Part shown: positions 43,708 through 52,736 of the stretch, piece by piece | Numbering within the stretch: position 1 is the first letter of the stretch | How the letters are laid out: each line of letters opens with the position of its first letter | Assembly (NCBI GenBank): GCA_030748495.1 | Contig: JASMLX010000002.1 | Span: 13,392 to 77,391 of the forward strand | Source of the DNA: Candidatus Poribacteria bacterium | GTDB taxonomy: Bacteria; Poribacteria; WGA-4E; UBA9662 | DNA length: 64,000 nt | Direction of reading: 5' to 3' | Position numbers and translations under genes: made by a program | Notes under the pieces: model-generated | Database searches by the model: none | What the model saw: only the letters and a program-made list of their open reading frames with translations | Told to the model about the DNA's origin: nothing

Positions 43708-44070
43708 ATGACAAATCCGATAAAAGTGGGGCTATGGATCTCAGGTATGGGCTTAACTGTCAGTTTGGCTTTCTCCCTTTTTGGAAACGTATCAGCTCAA
43801 TCGATTGAGTCACCAACATCACTCCCTCTAGGCTCGGTAGTCTCTAGTCCTATCTTCACATTGAAGACGACGACACCAAAAGAAAAATCAGCGCAATCGA
43901 AGGTTACAGTATCGGCCGTGCCAACAGCTTTCTCATCTTCCAAGGTCTATTTGGGAGGACAAGCTAAGAGCCCGATCTTTCCTCTCAACACCGCTCGATT
44001 GGCATCTACTACAGAAGAAATATCCAACTCAATTATTCCAGGTGGTAGCAATACAGCTGCTGGTCGCTAA
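43708..44070 (+). CDS. Small secreted protein with repeated SPIF motif
   Basis: 120 residues from ATG 43708 (AGGAG at 43696-43700, overlapping the previous stop region). A signal peptide of about 30 residues (GMGLTVSLAFSLFGNVSA) leads to a Ser/Thr/Pro-rich, uncharged product with two copies of a short motif: VVSSPIFTLKTTT and AKSPIFPLNTARLAST. No family is recognised. The tight coupling after the second dioxygenase suggests it is part of that operon. It is possibly a wall-associated or structural peptide. An upstream in-frame ATG inside the dioxygenase gene is unlikely to be the start. Confidence 0.65.
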   Translation: MTNPIKVGLWISGMGLTVSLAFSLFGNVSAQSIESPTSLPLGSVVSSPIFTLKTTTPKEKSAQSKVTVSAVPTAFSSSKVYLGGQAKSPIFPLNTARLASTTEEISNSIIPGGSNTAAGR

Positions 44071-44286
44071 GAGCGGAAAAAGTAGCGTTGCACTAAATCA
44101 AATACGACATATTAAGGTGAATGGTAAGGTGAATGGCTTCCATCTGACCTGACGTTTTGATTGCCATTCAATTGCTGAGTTTCACAAAAAAGCGGATCCC
44201 TAACCATCTGCAATCCGATTTTAAGTCCGGCTGGAACCAGAGGTTGCTGATGCTTCTAATGGTTAGCATTGATCTTCATTCATAAA

Positions 44287-44331
44287 TGGAAGAGTGGAAA
44301 GCCAAGCCTGATTTTTCCACTCTCCATTTTT
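44287..44331. terminator. Bidirectional terminator between convergent genes
   Basis: TGGAAGAGTGGAAA (44287-44300) can pair with TTTCCACTCTCCA (44314-44326) with one bulge, followed by T bases on the plus strand. The spacer between 44071 and 44375 contains nothing else recognisable. It lies between the plus-strand dioxygenase operon and the minus-strand peptidase. Confidence 0.65.
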
Positions 44332-44375
44332 AACCGTCTACTCTTACTGTCGCTAATGTAACTGCTGGCCATTGG

Positions 44376-47300
44376 TTAGAAAACGAAGATTTGATCCAGC
44401 GAGATCTCGGTGATTTTACCGTGCCGGGCCAAGGCCTCCATATCAATTTTGCTTTTGTCTCCCACGATCGATATCAACTTTTTCCGTTTGGTAATATTGG
44501 TGCGGTGGAAATTAAGCATCAGGTCGAGATCTGATTGCTGGATCTGCTGATAGCGGTTAACACGTGGATCGACCTCCAATCCTTGATACTCCCAGCGACG
44601 GACTGCACCGATAACTTCACGGAATCCAACTTTAGCTGTTTTGTAGCGGTTGATAATAGCCTCTTTGCCAATAGCAAACCGTTCTTCTGAAATCGGTAGG
44701 TTATCGATTAGGCCAATGAATGCTTCTACTGCTTCTGCCGTTTTATCGGCTTGGCACAGGACGATAGCCACCATCTGGTTCTGTTCACCGGTACGACTCC
44801 CTGGTGCGTAACGGGCGTAGCTGGCGTAGGCTAGTGCCCGTGCTTCCCTCAGTTCTTGAAATACCACTCCCGACATGCCACCGTCGAAATACTCGTTATA
44901 GAGATTGATAGCCGGGCGTTTAGCTTCATCGTAGACGTCATCACCAAAATCTATACGCGTGTAAGCCTGGGCCATCTCTTTGTCGAAGAGGTAGATTTCT
45001 GTCTCCTCTGGTCGACGCTGAACGAAGAACTCATAGGAGGGCGGTGGTTGCAGTTTCCCTTCCAGCAGATGATGCTGACGCAGTTGATTTTGCAATTCTA
45101 CCACTGATAATGAGCCGACATAGCTAATAGTATGCCGGTAACTTAGTAGGTCAGCAATAGTTTTGGTCAGTTCGGGCACCGTTAATTGAGAAATTTTCTC
45201 GTTAGAAATCATCCGCAACATGGAGGACTTATCACCATAAAGATTATATTCAGCCATGGCTTGAGCAACAGCGCGGTAATTCTTTTTGGCGTCTTCCCGG
45301 TTGGCCAGAATAATTTGAATCAGTTCTTGCAAAGTTGCCTGATCCACCTGGGAATGTTTGACCAAATTGAGTGCCAGAGCCAGTGTCCGGCCGAAATTCT
45401 CATCCAGGCCTGAAACGGTGAATGAAGTCGATTGGTCCCCCGCCTGCAGACCGAAGTCTGATCCCAGTTTGTACCACTCTTTTTTTAATTCCGGTGCCGA
45501 GAATTGGGAGGTACCGGATTTATCCAACAGTAAGGCAGCAGCCCCGAGTTTTTGGTTGTGAAGCTTTCCAATATCAAAAGAGAAGGTCAGGGTAAACAGA
45601 TCGTTGACCGGGTTCTTGGAGTGATAGAGTTTTACCCCCGGATAGTAGTCGACGATTTGGTAATCCTGGTCAGGTTTAATGAAGACCGGTTTAATCTCAT
45701 TTACGGGTATTGCCATTATTGACGCAGCAAAGGCTGACTGACGGGTTGGATCCATCTCGATAGGGTCAATTGGTGGTTTTTCGACCTGTGGCAATTCATG
45801 TTGGGCATCTATACGATAACCGACCACATAGTTGTCTCCAAAGTATTTATTGGCGACCACAACCACATCTTCTTTGGTCAATTTCTCCATTCGCTCGATA
45901 GAACGCACCGTGTAGTGCCAGTCCTGGCTGGCGAGAAAGGCTCCTCGCATGGCACCAGCACGACTTTCGTTGTTTTCCAGGCCTGCTTTCTGTGACTTTT
46001 TGAAGTCGGTTACAATGGCCGGGATGATCCAGTTTTCAAACTGCCCTTGTTTAATTAGAATTATCTGCTCCAAAAGCAGTTGCTCTACCTCTTCCAGGGA
46101 TTGATCCTTTTTCGGGATACCCCATAGTTCTTGACTACCGTAGTCATTGCTCAGTAAAGGACGTGAACCGGCTTTGCGAACTTTCTGTTGTTGGTTCAAG
46201 TTGAGGTTAATCAGTCCAGCCGTTGCGTTATCCAGAATCATATCGAACAGCATTAAGGCTTCTGCGTCGGGATGGTTCTGTGGCACAGTTCGAAAGGCGA
46301 TCATCACATATTCTTCGCCCTGATACTGAACTGTAACCCGTTCGACTCCGTCAATTGGATCTTCTTGCCACTGTTTGAATTCCGGTAAAGATCGGGGTTC
46401 CCAGTGGTTGAAATTATCAGCGATAATCTGGATAGTCTTCTCGATGTCGATGTCGCCCGAAATACAGATAGCCATATTGTTAGGCACGTAGTAGGTCTTA
46501 AAGAAGTCGTAGATTTTGACCAAAGACGGTTTTTTCAGATGCTCAACTGTCCCTAAAATAGACCTGCTATAAGGGTGTTTTTTATAGACTCGTTGATAAA
46601 CCGCATCTCGAATCAGCTGACTTTTATTGTCCAAGGCCCGGTTTTTCTCCTCATATACCACCTCTAACTCGGAATGGAACAACCGAAAAACAGGCGTGCC
46701 AAATAATCGATGTGATTCTATCTGTGCCCACTGCTGTAATCGGTTAGAGGGTAGGTTAACCTGATAGATTGTCACTTCCTGACCTGTTCCGGCGTTTTTG
46801 AAGGATGCACCCATGGACTGGTAAAGTTTGTCGATTTCATTCGGCACTGCATATTGGGCCGCTAGCTGGGACTCAGCATTGATTTCAGCATAGATCTCTT
46901 TACGTTTCTCCGCATCGGTCTCACTATAATGCTGTTCGTAAAGTTCGGTGATCCTATCCAGGTGAGGCTTCTCTTTCTCGTAGTCTACTGTTCCTAATTC
47001 CTGTGTCCCTTTGAAAAGCAGATGTTCCAGGTAGTGGGCCAGGCCGGTCGCATCTTCAGGATCGTTTTTGGCACCGGCACGGATCACCACTTCAGCGTAA
47101 AACCGGGGTTCCTCATGGTTTTCGGTCAGATAGATGGTTAAGCCATTGTCTAACTGAAAGATGGCCACATCCATCAAATCAACCGGATCTGGTTGGTTGA
47201 TCCGTCGATAATGCCGACCGGAGGTCGGGCTCTGGCTTTCCGAACCAGATGAGAAATCCACTAGAGCCTCTGATTCGGTTAGATCAGTCGAAACTGAAGA

Positions 47301-47381
47301 TGTTGTTATCTGTTGTCGGCCACCTGAACAACCAACCATCAGTAGGAGGACAAAAACAAGATAGTGAATTTGATGTCGCAT
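44376..47381 (-). CDS. M16 family zinc metallopeptidase (lipoprotein)
   Basis: 1001 residues, the two-homologous-half arrangement of bacterial M16 proteins. A lipoprotein signal (YLVFVLLLMVGCSGG) has the lipobox cysteine at residue 18, so the mature protein would be membrane-anchored by lipid. The inverted zinc motif H-Y-L-E-H is at residues 116-120, with the third ligand Glu about 75 residues on in ELEVVYEEKNR. The C-terminal half has the usual degenerate second domain. Such enzymes degrade oligopeptides or signal peptides in the periplasm or at the surface. The downstream flank is a bidirectional terminator. Confidence 0.94.
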   Translation of the reverse strand: MRHQIHYLVFVLLLMVGCSGGRQQITTSSVSTDLTESEALVDFSSGSESQSPTSGRHYRRINQPDPVDLMDVAIFQLDNGLTIYLTENHEEPRFYAEVVIRAGAKNDPEDATGLAHYLEHLLFKGTQELGTVDYEKEKPHLDRITELYEQHYSETDAEKRKEIYAEINAESQLAAQYAVPNEIDKLYQSMGASFKNAGTGQEVTIYQVNLPSNRLQQWAQIESHRLFGTPVFRLFHSELEVVYEEKNRALDNKSQLIRDAVYQRVYKKHPYSRSILGTVEHLKKPSLVKIYDFFKTYYVPNNMAICISGDIDIEKTIQIIADNFNHWEPRSLPEFKQWQEDPIDGVERVTVQYQGEEYVMIAFRTVPQNHPDAEALMLFDMILDNATAGLINLNLNQQQKVRKAGSRPLLSNDYGSQELWGIPKKDQSLEEVEQLLLEQIILIKQGQFENWIIPAIVTDFKKSQKAGLENNESRAGAMRGAFLASQDWHYTVRSIERMEKLTKEDVVVVANKYFGDNYVVGYRIDAQHELPQVEKPPIDPIEMDPTRQSAFAASIMAIPVNEIKPVFIKPDQDYQIVDYYPGVKLYHSKNPVNDLFTLTFSFDIGKLHNQKLGAAALLLDKSGTSQFSAPELKKEWYKLGSDFGLQAGDQSTSFTVSGLDENFGRTLALALNLVKHSQVDQATLQELIQIILANREDAKKNYRAVAQAMAEYNLYGDKSSMLRMISNEKISQLTVPELTKTIADLLSYRHTISYVGSLSVVELQNQLRQHHLLEGKLQPPPSYEFFVQRRPEETEIYLFDKEMAQAYTRIDFGDDVYDEAKRPAINLYNEYFDGGMSGVVFQELREARALAYASYARYAPGSRTGEQNQMVAIVLCQADKTAEAVEAFIGLIDNLPISEERFAIGKEAIINRYKTAKVGFREVIGAVRRWEYQGLEVDPRVNRYQQIQQSDLDLMLNFHRTNITKRKKLISIVGDKSKIDMEALARHGKITEISLDQIFVF

Positions 47382-47399
47382 ATATTTACCTTAAAAGAG

Positions 47400-47438
47400 A
47401 AAGGCCAGAGGAAAAATCAAGATTTCCCTTTGGCCTTT
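47400..47438 (-). terminator. Terminator after the short flavoprotein gene
   Basis: On the minus strand AAAGGCCAAAGGGAAA pairs with TTTCCTCTGGCCTTT (about 15 bp with one bulge), followed by T-rich sequence. It lies between the flavoprotein and the M16 gene. Confidence 0.6.
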
Positions 47439-47512
47439 AGATATTAGAATTTACGGTTTAGAGATTGTTGAACTTGCGGTTGTCTGATAGGCCTACGTCC
47501 AACTAACTACTG

Positions 47513-48070
47513 TTAGTCGTCGACGCTATCCCAGTCACAGAAGCGTTTACCCTCTTTCTTCTCTTTAGATAAAATTAGCAGGGCAGCGGAAGCACCATCC
47601 CCAGCTGAAATGATAGCTTGAACCTGATGAGGACGAGTGGTGCGTCCGACAACAAACAGGTTCTCAACTGCTGTCTCGGCCTCACGTGTAGCCTCAATAG
47701 CCCCCTCTTCACCTCTTTTCAGGCCCAGACTTTCGGCGAGTTCCCGGCTCGAACCAGTAGCGATGATCAGATATTTTCCCGAGTATGTATCACCGCCATC
47801 GGTAGTCACTGTAAACCCATCATCCGTTTTTTCGGTTTTCTCTACTAAGGCTTCGATCAGTTCAGCTCCCAAATCTTTTACCTGCTGTCGCCCAATTTTC
47901 TGGAATTCGCTTCCCGTCATTTCAGGAATCCCCAGATAATTGTACAACATAGCGTAGTGCATGGGGGTCTCGTCCTGGCCAAAAATTGTGGTTTCGATGT
48001 CGTTTTTGGCCAAATACAGGGCTGCGCTCAAACCACCCGGCCCATCTCCAATAATAAGTGCGCTTGACAT
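47513..48070 (-). CDS. Short FAD-dependent oxidoreductase (thioredoxin reductase-like, one domain)
   Basis: 185 residues. The FAD-binding motif is ALIIGDGPGGLSAALYLAKN at the N-terminus. YLIIATGSS is the second nucleotide-contact motif, and the final segment (NLFVVGRTTRPHQVQAIISA, GDGASAALLIL) matches the last part of the thioredoxin-reductase FAD domain. The NADPH-binding domain and the redox CxxC are both missing, which makes it about half normal size. Similar short flavoproteins are found in actinobacteria and archaea. Its redox partner is unknown. The start is ATG 48070. Confidence 0.85.
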   Translation of the reverse strand: MSSALIIGDGPGGLSAALYLAKNDIETTIFGQDETPMHYAMLYNYLGIPEMTGSEFQKIGRQQVKDLGAELIEALVEKTEKTDDGFTVTTDGGDTYSGKYLIIATGSSRELAESLGLKRGEEGAIEATREAETAVENLFVVGRTTRPHQVQAIISAGDGASAALLILSKEKKEGKRFCDWDSVDD

Positions 48071-48159
48071 TGTTCGTCTTCTCCTTAGATTTGCGTGACC
48101 TTAGCATTTTATCACAGCCGTTAGGCGAGTGCAATAGCGGTCGCTCGCTTTCTACTGTT

Positions 48160-49530
48160 GGTGGCGTTAGGTAGACGGCCAAACTGCGGATCAAGGAGCG
48201 GCTTTCGATTTCTGGCACTGCTAGCGCAGTTGCGAAACCCACATCGCCTCAAATCACTCGATGCGCTTGTGCCCGATCGACTCCCCTTCACAGATAAGGA
48301 CCTACTTTCCGTCCATGAAACCCTCAACTGAATATTTTAAGACCCGTTCTCCTTGTGCAATCTCTTCCATGACAACCAACCGGTCGATTGTGGTGCATTG
48401 GCTCAGATCGATAATTAATATCTCTCCCTGACCACTAACCTATGCGATTTTGTGACCAAAACGTTGCTTAATCTCTTGGCCAAAGACCGTAAGCTGTGTC
48501 ACGTCAGCCTCAGGAACTAACCCCCGATTGTCAATCACCATTCCCAACAGGAAATTGGCGTTGCGGCCGACCGAAAAATCGTATTTTCCCATCATCTCAT
48601 CAACAGAATAGAGCAGATGAGCGGCATCTTCGACCCAGATCCACTGATGGTTGCGGTTTGGCATATCCGATTCTGCTGGTGCTCATACCTCACCCATGGG
48701 ATCTCCCGATCCTGACTGTGGAGATTGGTTATCACCAATGAATTGACCGATGGTACTCCAGCAGTTGGCTGAGGCTCCTCCCTGCTCGTTTTCGACCCAA
48801 CAATTAGCGAACCGGTTCCCTTTGGCCCTTGAAAAATGACGGCTTGTGGTTGTAGATCCCATAGAAGACTAACGACATCAGGACCCCATTGATCGGGCGG
48901 TAGAATTCCACCATCGAACCAGATCTCAAACAGCGATCCATAGTTTGACCATAGTTCGGTACACTGTTGATACACGATACGGTTATATCTGGCCTGCGCT
49001 TCGGCATCCCCGGACCTGACGCGGCCCGGATTATCCATGTTACAGTAGGCGTTGTAGCCGGTATGATAATAGTAAGCGGGGCGAAGGTCGTATTTCCGGC
49101 AGGAAGCGACAAAATCAGCTACAATGTCACCCAATCCATTTTTCCAAGGTGAGCTTTTAACGCTCTAGTCGTGTGCTGCCGTCGACCAGAGGCTAAATCC
49201 GCTCCCATGCTTGGCAAACAGGACAGCGTACTCGGCGCCTGCCGCTTTGGCCGTTTGGATCCACTAATCAGTATCGAGTTGAGTAGGATCAAAGACGGCC
49301 GCTGGCGGTACATTATCGAATTGGTATCCCACGGGATGGAATACCTGAATATCGCAGTGGATCAGCACACCGACTTCGCAATCTGCCCATTCGGCCTGTT
49401 CTTCCGTTGGTATTGCAAGTTTTGTCACTGTTTTGATTTCCCTATCCAAAATGATGAAAGTTTTGTCTGTTTTGAGATTCCAAATTTCGAATTGATCAAA
49501 GCGTCTAGCATCTCTTTTTGACACAACCAT
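48160..49530 (-). pseudogene. GH29 alpha-L-fucosidase, inactivated by nonsense codons and one frameshift
   Basis: From ATG 49530 the minus strand encodes a nearly complete GH29 fucosidase: WADCEVGVLIHCDIQVFHPV, then a TAG at 49266, then WIQTAKAAGAEYAVLFAKHG, a second TAG (AHD-stop-SVKSSPWKN), then SLFEIWFDGGILPPD with the nucleophile Asp. A one-base shift near 48665 leads to VGRNANFLLGMVIDNRGLVP. The C-terminal domain (TIDRLVVMEEIAQGERVLKY, ICEGESIGHKRIE) is crossed by at least four more stops down to 48160. Nearly all lesions are single-codon stops, so decay is recent. Intact family members remove alpha-L-fucose from glycans. Confidence 0.86.
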
Positions 49531-49667
49531 CGTCGGTTTGTCAACTTATTTATCGAATATACAGGGCAGACCATCTAACGGCGAAACAACGATTGTGTCT
49601 GAAGCCTTTTTCTGGTAAGATGTTGAGCAACACAATAATTTGAGTTAACTAAAGGAGAAAAAAGAAG

Positions 49668-50540
49668 ATGAATTCTGAAGTCTTTCAGGTGGGTGAATTA
49701 ACCGCTGTTATTGGTGATAATTCGGCAGATGACGATCATCGTGCCGGCTACAACGGGATCTGGTCATTAACGCACCAATCTAGCCAACGGAATCTATTTG
49801 TGCCAGCCTATGCCGGTTGGAACCTGGAGCATATCTTTGACGGATATACCAACGGTTCAGCCGAAGTCTTTTATGAACCCCGTCACGCACCGATGGCCTT
49901 TCACCGTTTGTCAGACAACCAGGCCGAACTGTATCAACCGCCAACCCCAACCTTCCACCTCGAAAGTTGGACCTGCTTTAAGCTGGTAGCCCCCTACTAT
50001 ATCGACGTCGATTTTCGTTGCCTGGCTCATCAGCCTCTATTTAAGGGCAATTACATCGGTCTCTTCTGGGCCAGCTATATCAATGCACCGCTAGACAAAA
50101 GCATCTATTTTCAGTCCGAAAACGGCTACTGGGCGCAACTCTGCACCCAACAACACAACAACGAGAGTACAGTCTGCCATCTTGATGACCAGACCCAATT
50201 GACTTTCAGTCAGGACTATCATAACGCTCTGTTTCGTAACCTCTCGCCCTTCCGCTATCAACTGCCGCTGTTTTATGGTCTGTTCGAGGACCTGGCTTGG
50301 GTCGTGATGTTCGATCGCACAGAAGGGATTCGTCTGACCCACTCTCCATCCGGTGGAGGTAGCAATCAACAGTATCAAACCACCAATCCGGCCTGGGATT
50401 TCCAGTTGATCGTTCCCAATTACCAGGTGCAGACAGAGTATGGATTCAAAGCTCGTCTAGTCTATCGGCCGACATGTTCCCGCCGGGCAATTCTGGATGA
50501 ATATTATCAGTGGCGGAAATTAATCGATCTTGATTATTAG
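49668..50540 (+). CDS. Conserved hypothetical protein in the sulfatase operon
   Basis: 290 residues, start ATG 49668 with a good AAAGGAG. No signal peptide, lipobox or transmembrane segment is present. The composition is rich in aromatic residues (WNLEHIFDGYTNGSAEVFYE, FHLESWTCFKLVAPYYIDVD, YIGLFWASYINAPLDKSIYF), consistent with a beta-sandwich of the type found in carbohydrate-active proteins, but no catalytic motif is identified. Its stop is 42 bases before the sulfatase start, and it uses the same codon preferences. Genes of this type beside sulfatases are frequent in glycan-degradation loci. A role in handling sulfated sugars is inferred only from context. Confidence 0.65.
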   Translation: MNSEVFQVGELTAVIGDNSADDDHRAGYNGIWSLTHQSSQRNLFVPAYAGWNLEHIFDGYTNGSAEVFYEPRHAPMAFHRLSDNQAELYQPPTPTFHLESWTCFKLVAPYYIDVDFRCLAHQPLFKGNYIGLFWASYINAPLDKSIYFQSENGYWAQLCTQQHNNESTVCHLDDQTQLTFSQDYHNALFRNLSPFRYQLPLFYGLFEDLAWVVMFDRTEGIRLTHSPSGGGSNQQYQTTNPAWDFQLIVPNYQVQTEYGFKARLVYRPTCSRRAILDEYYQWRKLIDLDY

Positions 50541-50582
50541 TTGACGAAGCCCCGGAAAAGGGAGCCAGGAAAGGTCTCTATA

Positions 50583-52106
50583 ATGTCATTACAACCAAAT
50601 ATTCTCTTTATTATATCTGATCAACACAATGCTAAGATCCTGGGACACAAAGGACACTCAAACGCCAGGACACCGCACCTGGATCAGCTAGCTGCTGAGG
50701 GCGTCCGATTTGATAATGCCATTACCCAGAACCCGATTTGTACCCCAAGTCGGGTCTCTTTTTTGTCGGGACAGTACTGCCACAATCACGGGTACTACGG
50801 CCTGAGTGGCCCCAATCCGAACGGTCTGCCTAACCTCTTTTCCCACTTCCGCCAATACGGCTATGTGACCAGTGCAGTGGGCAAAATACACTGTCCAGAA
50901 TATTGGGTCGAGGATGCAGTCGATAATTTTCACGAAACCTGCAACTGTAGCATCGGTGGTCGTTCGGCCAAGTACGCCGCTTTTCTCCGCAGTCGAAATA
51001 AACTTCATCTGGAGGATCATGGCCAGATGCCGGACTTTGGTGACCGCGGACGCCAGTCGATGGAGGGGCGGCCCTCACCGCTAGCATTTGAAGAATCCCA
51101 AGAGGGATGGATCGCAGAGGAGACAATTCGCTTCATAGAATCGGCGCAAGAGGCAGACAGTCCTTTTCTGGCCTTCGCCAGTCTGCCGCGGCCGCATCAG
51201 TGCACGTCGCCCAGTGAACCTTTTTGGTCCTGGTACGAGAATGAAGAACTGGTTCTACCACCCAATATCGACTACGACATGTCTCTTAAGGCGCCACATT
51301 TCCGGCAGACGGCGGAACGCTGGCGCAAAGGCGACTGGACATTGATTGAACCCAGGACCTTCCAGGCTGGACGCCTGCGCAAACTCCATGGCTATTTGGG
51401 AGCCGTTAGCCAGGTCGATCATGCTGTAGGGCAGATGATCGCATTTTTGGAGCGAAGTGGATTGCACCAGAATACTATTGTCATCTATACCTCAGATCAC
51501 GGTGACTATGCGGCCGAACACGATATTATGGAGAAAGCGCCGGGAATCTGTGCTGATGCCATTACGCGTATCCCCATGATCTGGTCCTGGCCGGACCATT
51601 TTCAGTCAGGTCACACCTCGCGACAACTGGTCGAGTCTGTCGATGTTTCAAATACACTCTGCCAATTGGCGAATATTACACCACTGGAGACCTCAGACGG
51701 TAAAGATATCTCTCATATGCTGCGGGGGCAGGAACAGGCTGTGCGAGATATCGCCGTAACCGAGTTTTCCTGGAGCAAGAGTGTGCGCAAAGGGCAATAT
51801 CGACTGGTCATTTATCCAGGCGTCATGTTTCCGGAGGCCGACGATTTCGGTGAACTCTACGACCTGGAGATCGATCCGTGGGAGATGAACAACCTCTATT
51901 TTGACCCTAACTCGGCTGACCTGGTGCGGGAAATGGAAAGAGATCTACTGGAATGGCTGATCACTACGACCCGGCCAGCCACCACAAACGGTGTTGAAGT
52001 CCCATCCGGTCGTCAGACCCGCAAGCGAAACGGGTACACCACCAATTTGGACGGTAAGATTCATCCGGACCGGCTACGAGAGGCTCGGACTAGAAACTAC
52101 CTTTGA
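50583..52106 (+). CDS. Type I sulfatase
   Basis: 507 residues from ATG 50583 (AGGAAAGG nine bases upstream). The formylglycine signature CTPSR places the catalytic Cys at residue 53. It must be oxidised by a formylglycine-generating enzyme. NILFIISDQHN supplies metal-binding Asp residues, and the C-terminal metal site is YTSDHGDYAAEHDIMEKAPG. The sequence extends to a typical small C-terminal subdomain (ELYDLEIDPWEMNNLY). It lacks a signal peptide, so desulfation of imported or cytoplasmic sugars is likely. The activating FGE is not intact in this window. Only a broken FGE-type domain is seen at 60023-60732. Confidence 0.93.
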   Translation: MSLQPNILFIISDQHNAKILGHKGHSNARTPHLDQLAAEGVRFDNAITQNPICTPSRVSFLSGQYCHNHGYYGLSGPNPNGLPNLFSHFRQYGYVTSAVGKIHCPEYWVEDAVDNFHETCNCSIGGRSAKYAAFLRSRNKLHLEDHGQMPDFGDRGRQSMEGRPSPLAFEESQEGWIAEETIRFIESAQEADSPFLAFASLPRPHQCTSPSEPFWSWYENEELVLPPNIDYDMSLKAPHFRQTAERWRKGDWTLIEPRTFQAGRLRKLHGYLGAVSQVDHAVGQMIAFLERSGLHQNTIVIYTSDHGDYAAEHDIMEKAPGICADAITRIPMIWSWPDHFQSGHTSRQLVESVDVSNTLCQLANITPLETSDGKDISHMLRGQEQAVRDIAVTEFSWSKSVRKGQYRLVIYPGVMFPEADDFGELYDLEIDPWEMNNLYFDPNSADLVREMERDLLEWLITTTRPATTNGVEVPSGRQTRKRNGYTTNLDGKIHPDRLREARTRNYL

Positions 52107-52142
52107 CGGTAAGAATTCACCGATGGATAATCTGATCCGGTT

Positions 52143-52560
52143 GTGCGAATGAGTTTCTTTGGGCCTCCTCCGAAACCGATCAGGCGGATTCCTCATCGGT
52201 TGGTGTCTGCAAAGGTGATCAAACATCGCCGGGGAGGACAGAGGGTTGAAGTGAAAATCGGTTCCATTTTTGGACAAAGGGAAACGCAACGATGTGGTTC
52301 CAACGTTGGGATGGAAACAGCCTCAGACCAGTGTCGTTGAACGGTTTAATTTGACCGATGGACAGAGAAATCGCCACCAGCCAGGAAAAACTTTGGGCTT
52401 TTCAAAACAGAGGCGGTATGATAACCGGAGGAGTTGGATTTCAGTTCGGTGCTACAATTTCCACCTCAAGAACCGTAACCCGTAGGCACAATGATAAAAA
52501 TGAGGAGGGGGTTCTGATCCAAAGAGCTCCCGCGATGGCGGCTGTAATCACACTTCAGCC
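52143..52560 (+). mobile_element. IS1-like transposase remnant
   Basis: Broken frames give PPPKPIRRIPHRLVSAKVI and RRGGQRVEVKIGSIFG, then VVERFNLTDGQRNRHQPGKT, SKQRRYDNRRSWISV, CYNFHLKNRNP and QRAPAMAAVIT. The order and the VERFNLTxxQRNR-type segment are those of IS1-type (InsB-like) transposases. Every block is in a different frame, so the gene is dead. No terminal repeats are found. The remnant lies between the sulfatase operon and the fourth LamG gene. The remaining 52561-52736 holds only the LamG upstream region. Confidence 0.55.
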
Positions 52561-52736
52561 GGATTCAACGTTACAACTCATGCCATTGCTTGTCTGGGGA
52601 TAATCTCAGAACAACATCAAATGAATTTGCTAGCGATAATATGAAATTTTGGTATTAATGAAGCTTGAAAAGTGCTAAAATTGTTAGTGAATGCTACTAG
52701 ATGCAAAACGGTATTAACCATGAGGAGGAGAATATT

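Noticed and set aside
3571-49266. Reassignment of TAG as a sense codon.
   Set aside because: Several conserved genes, such as uvrC, end normally at TAG, and the fucosidase stops include TGA as well, so mutation explains them better.
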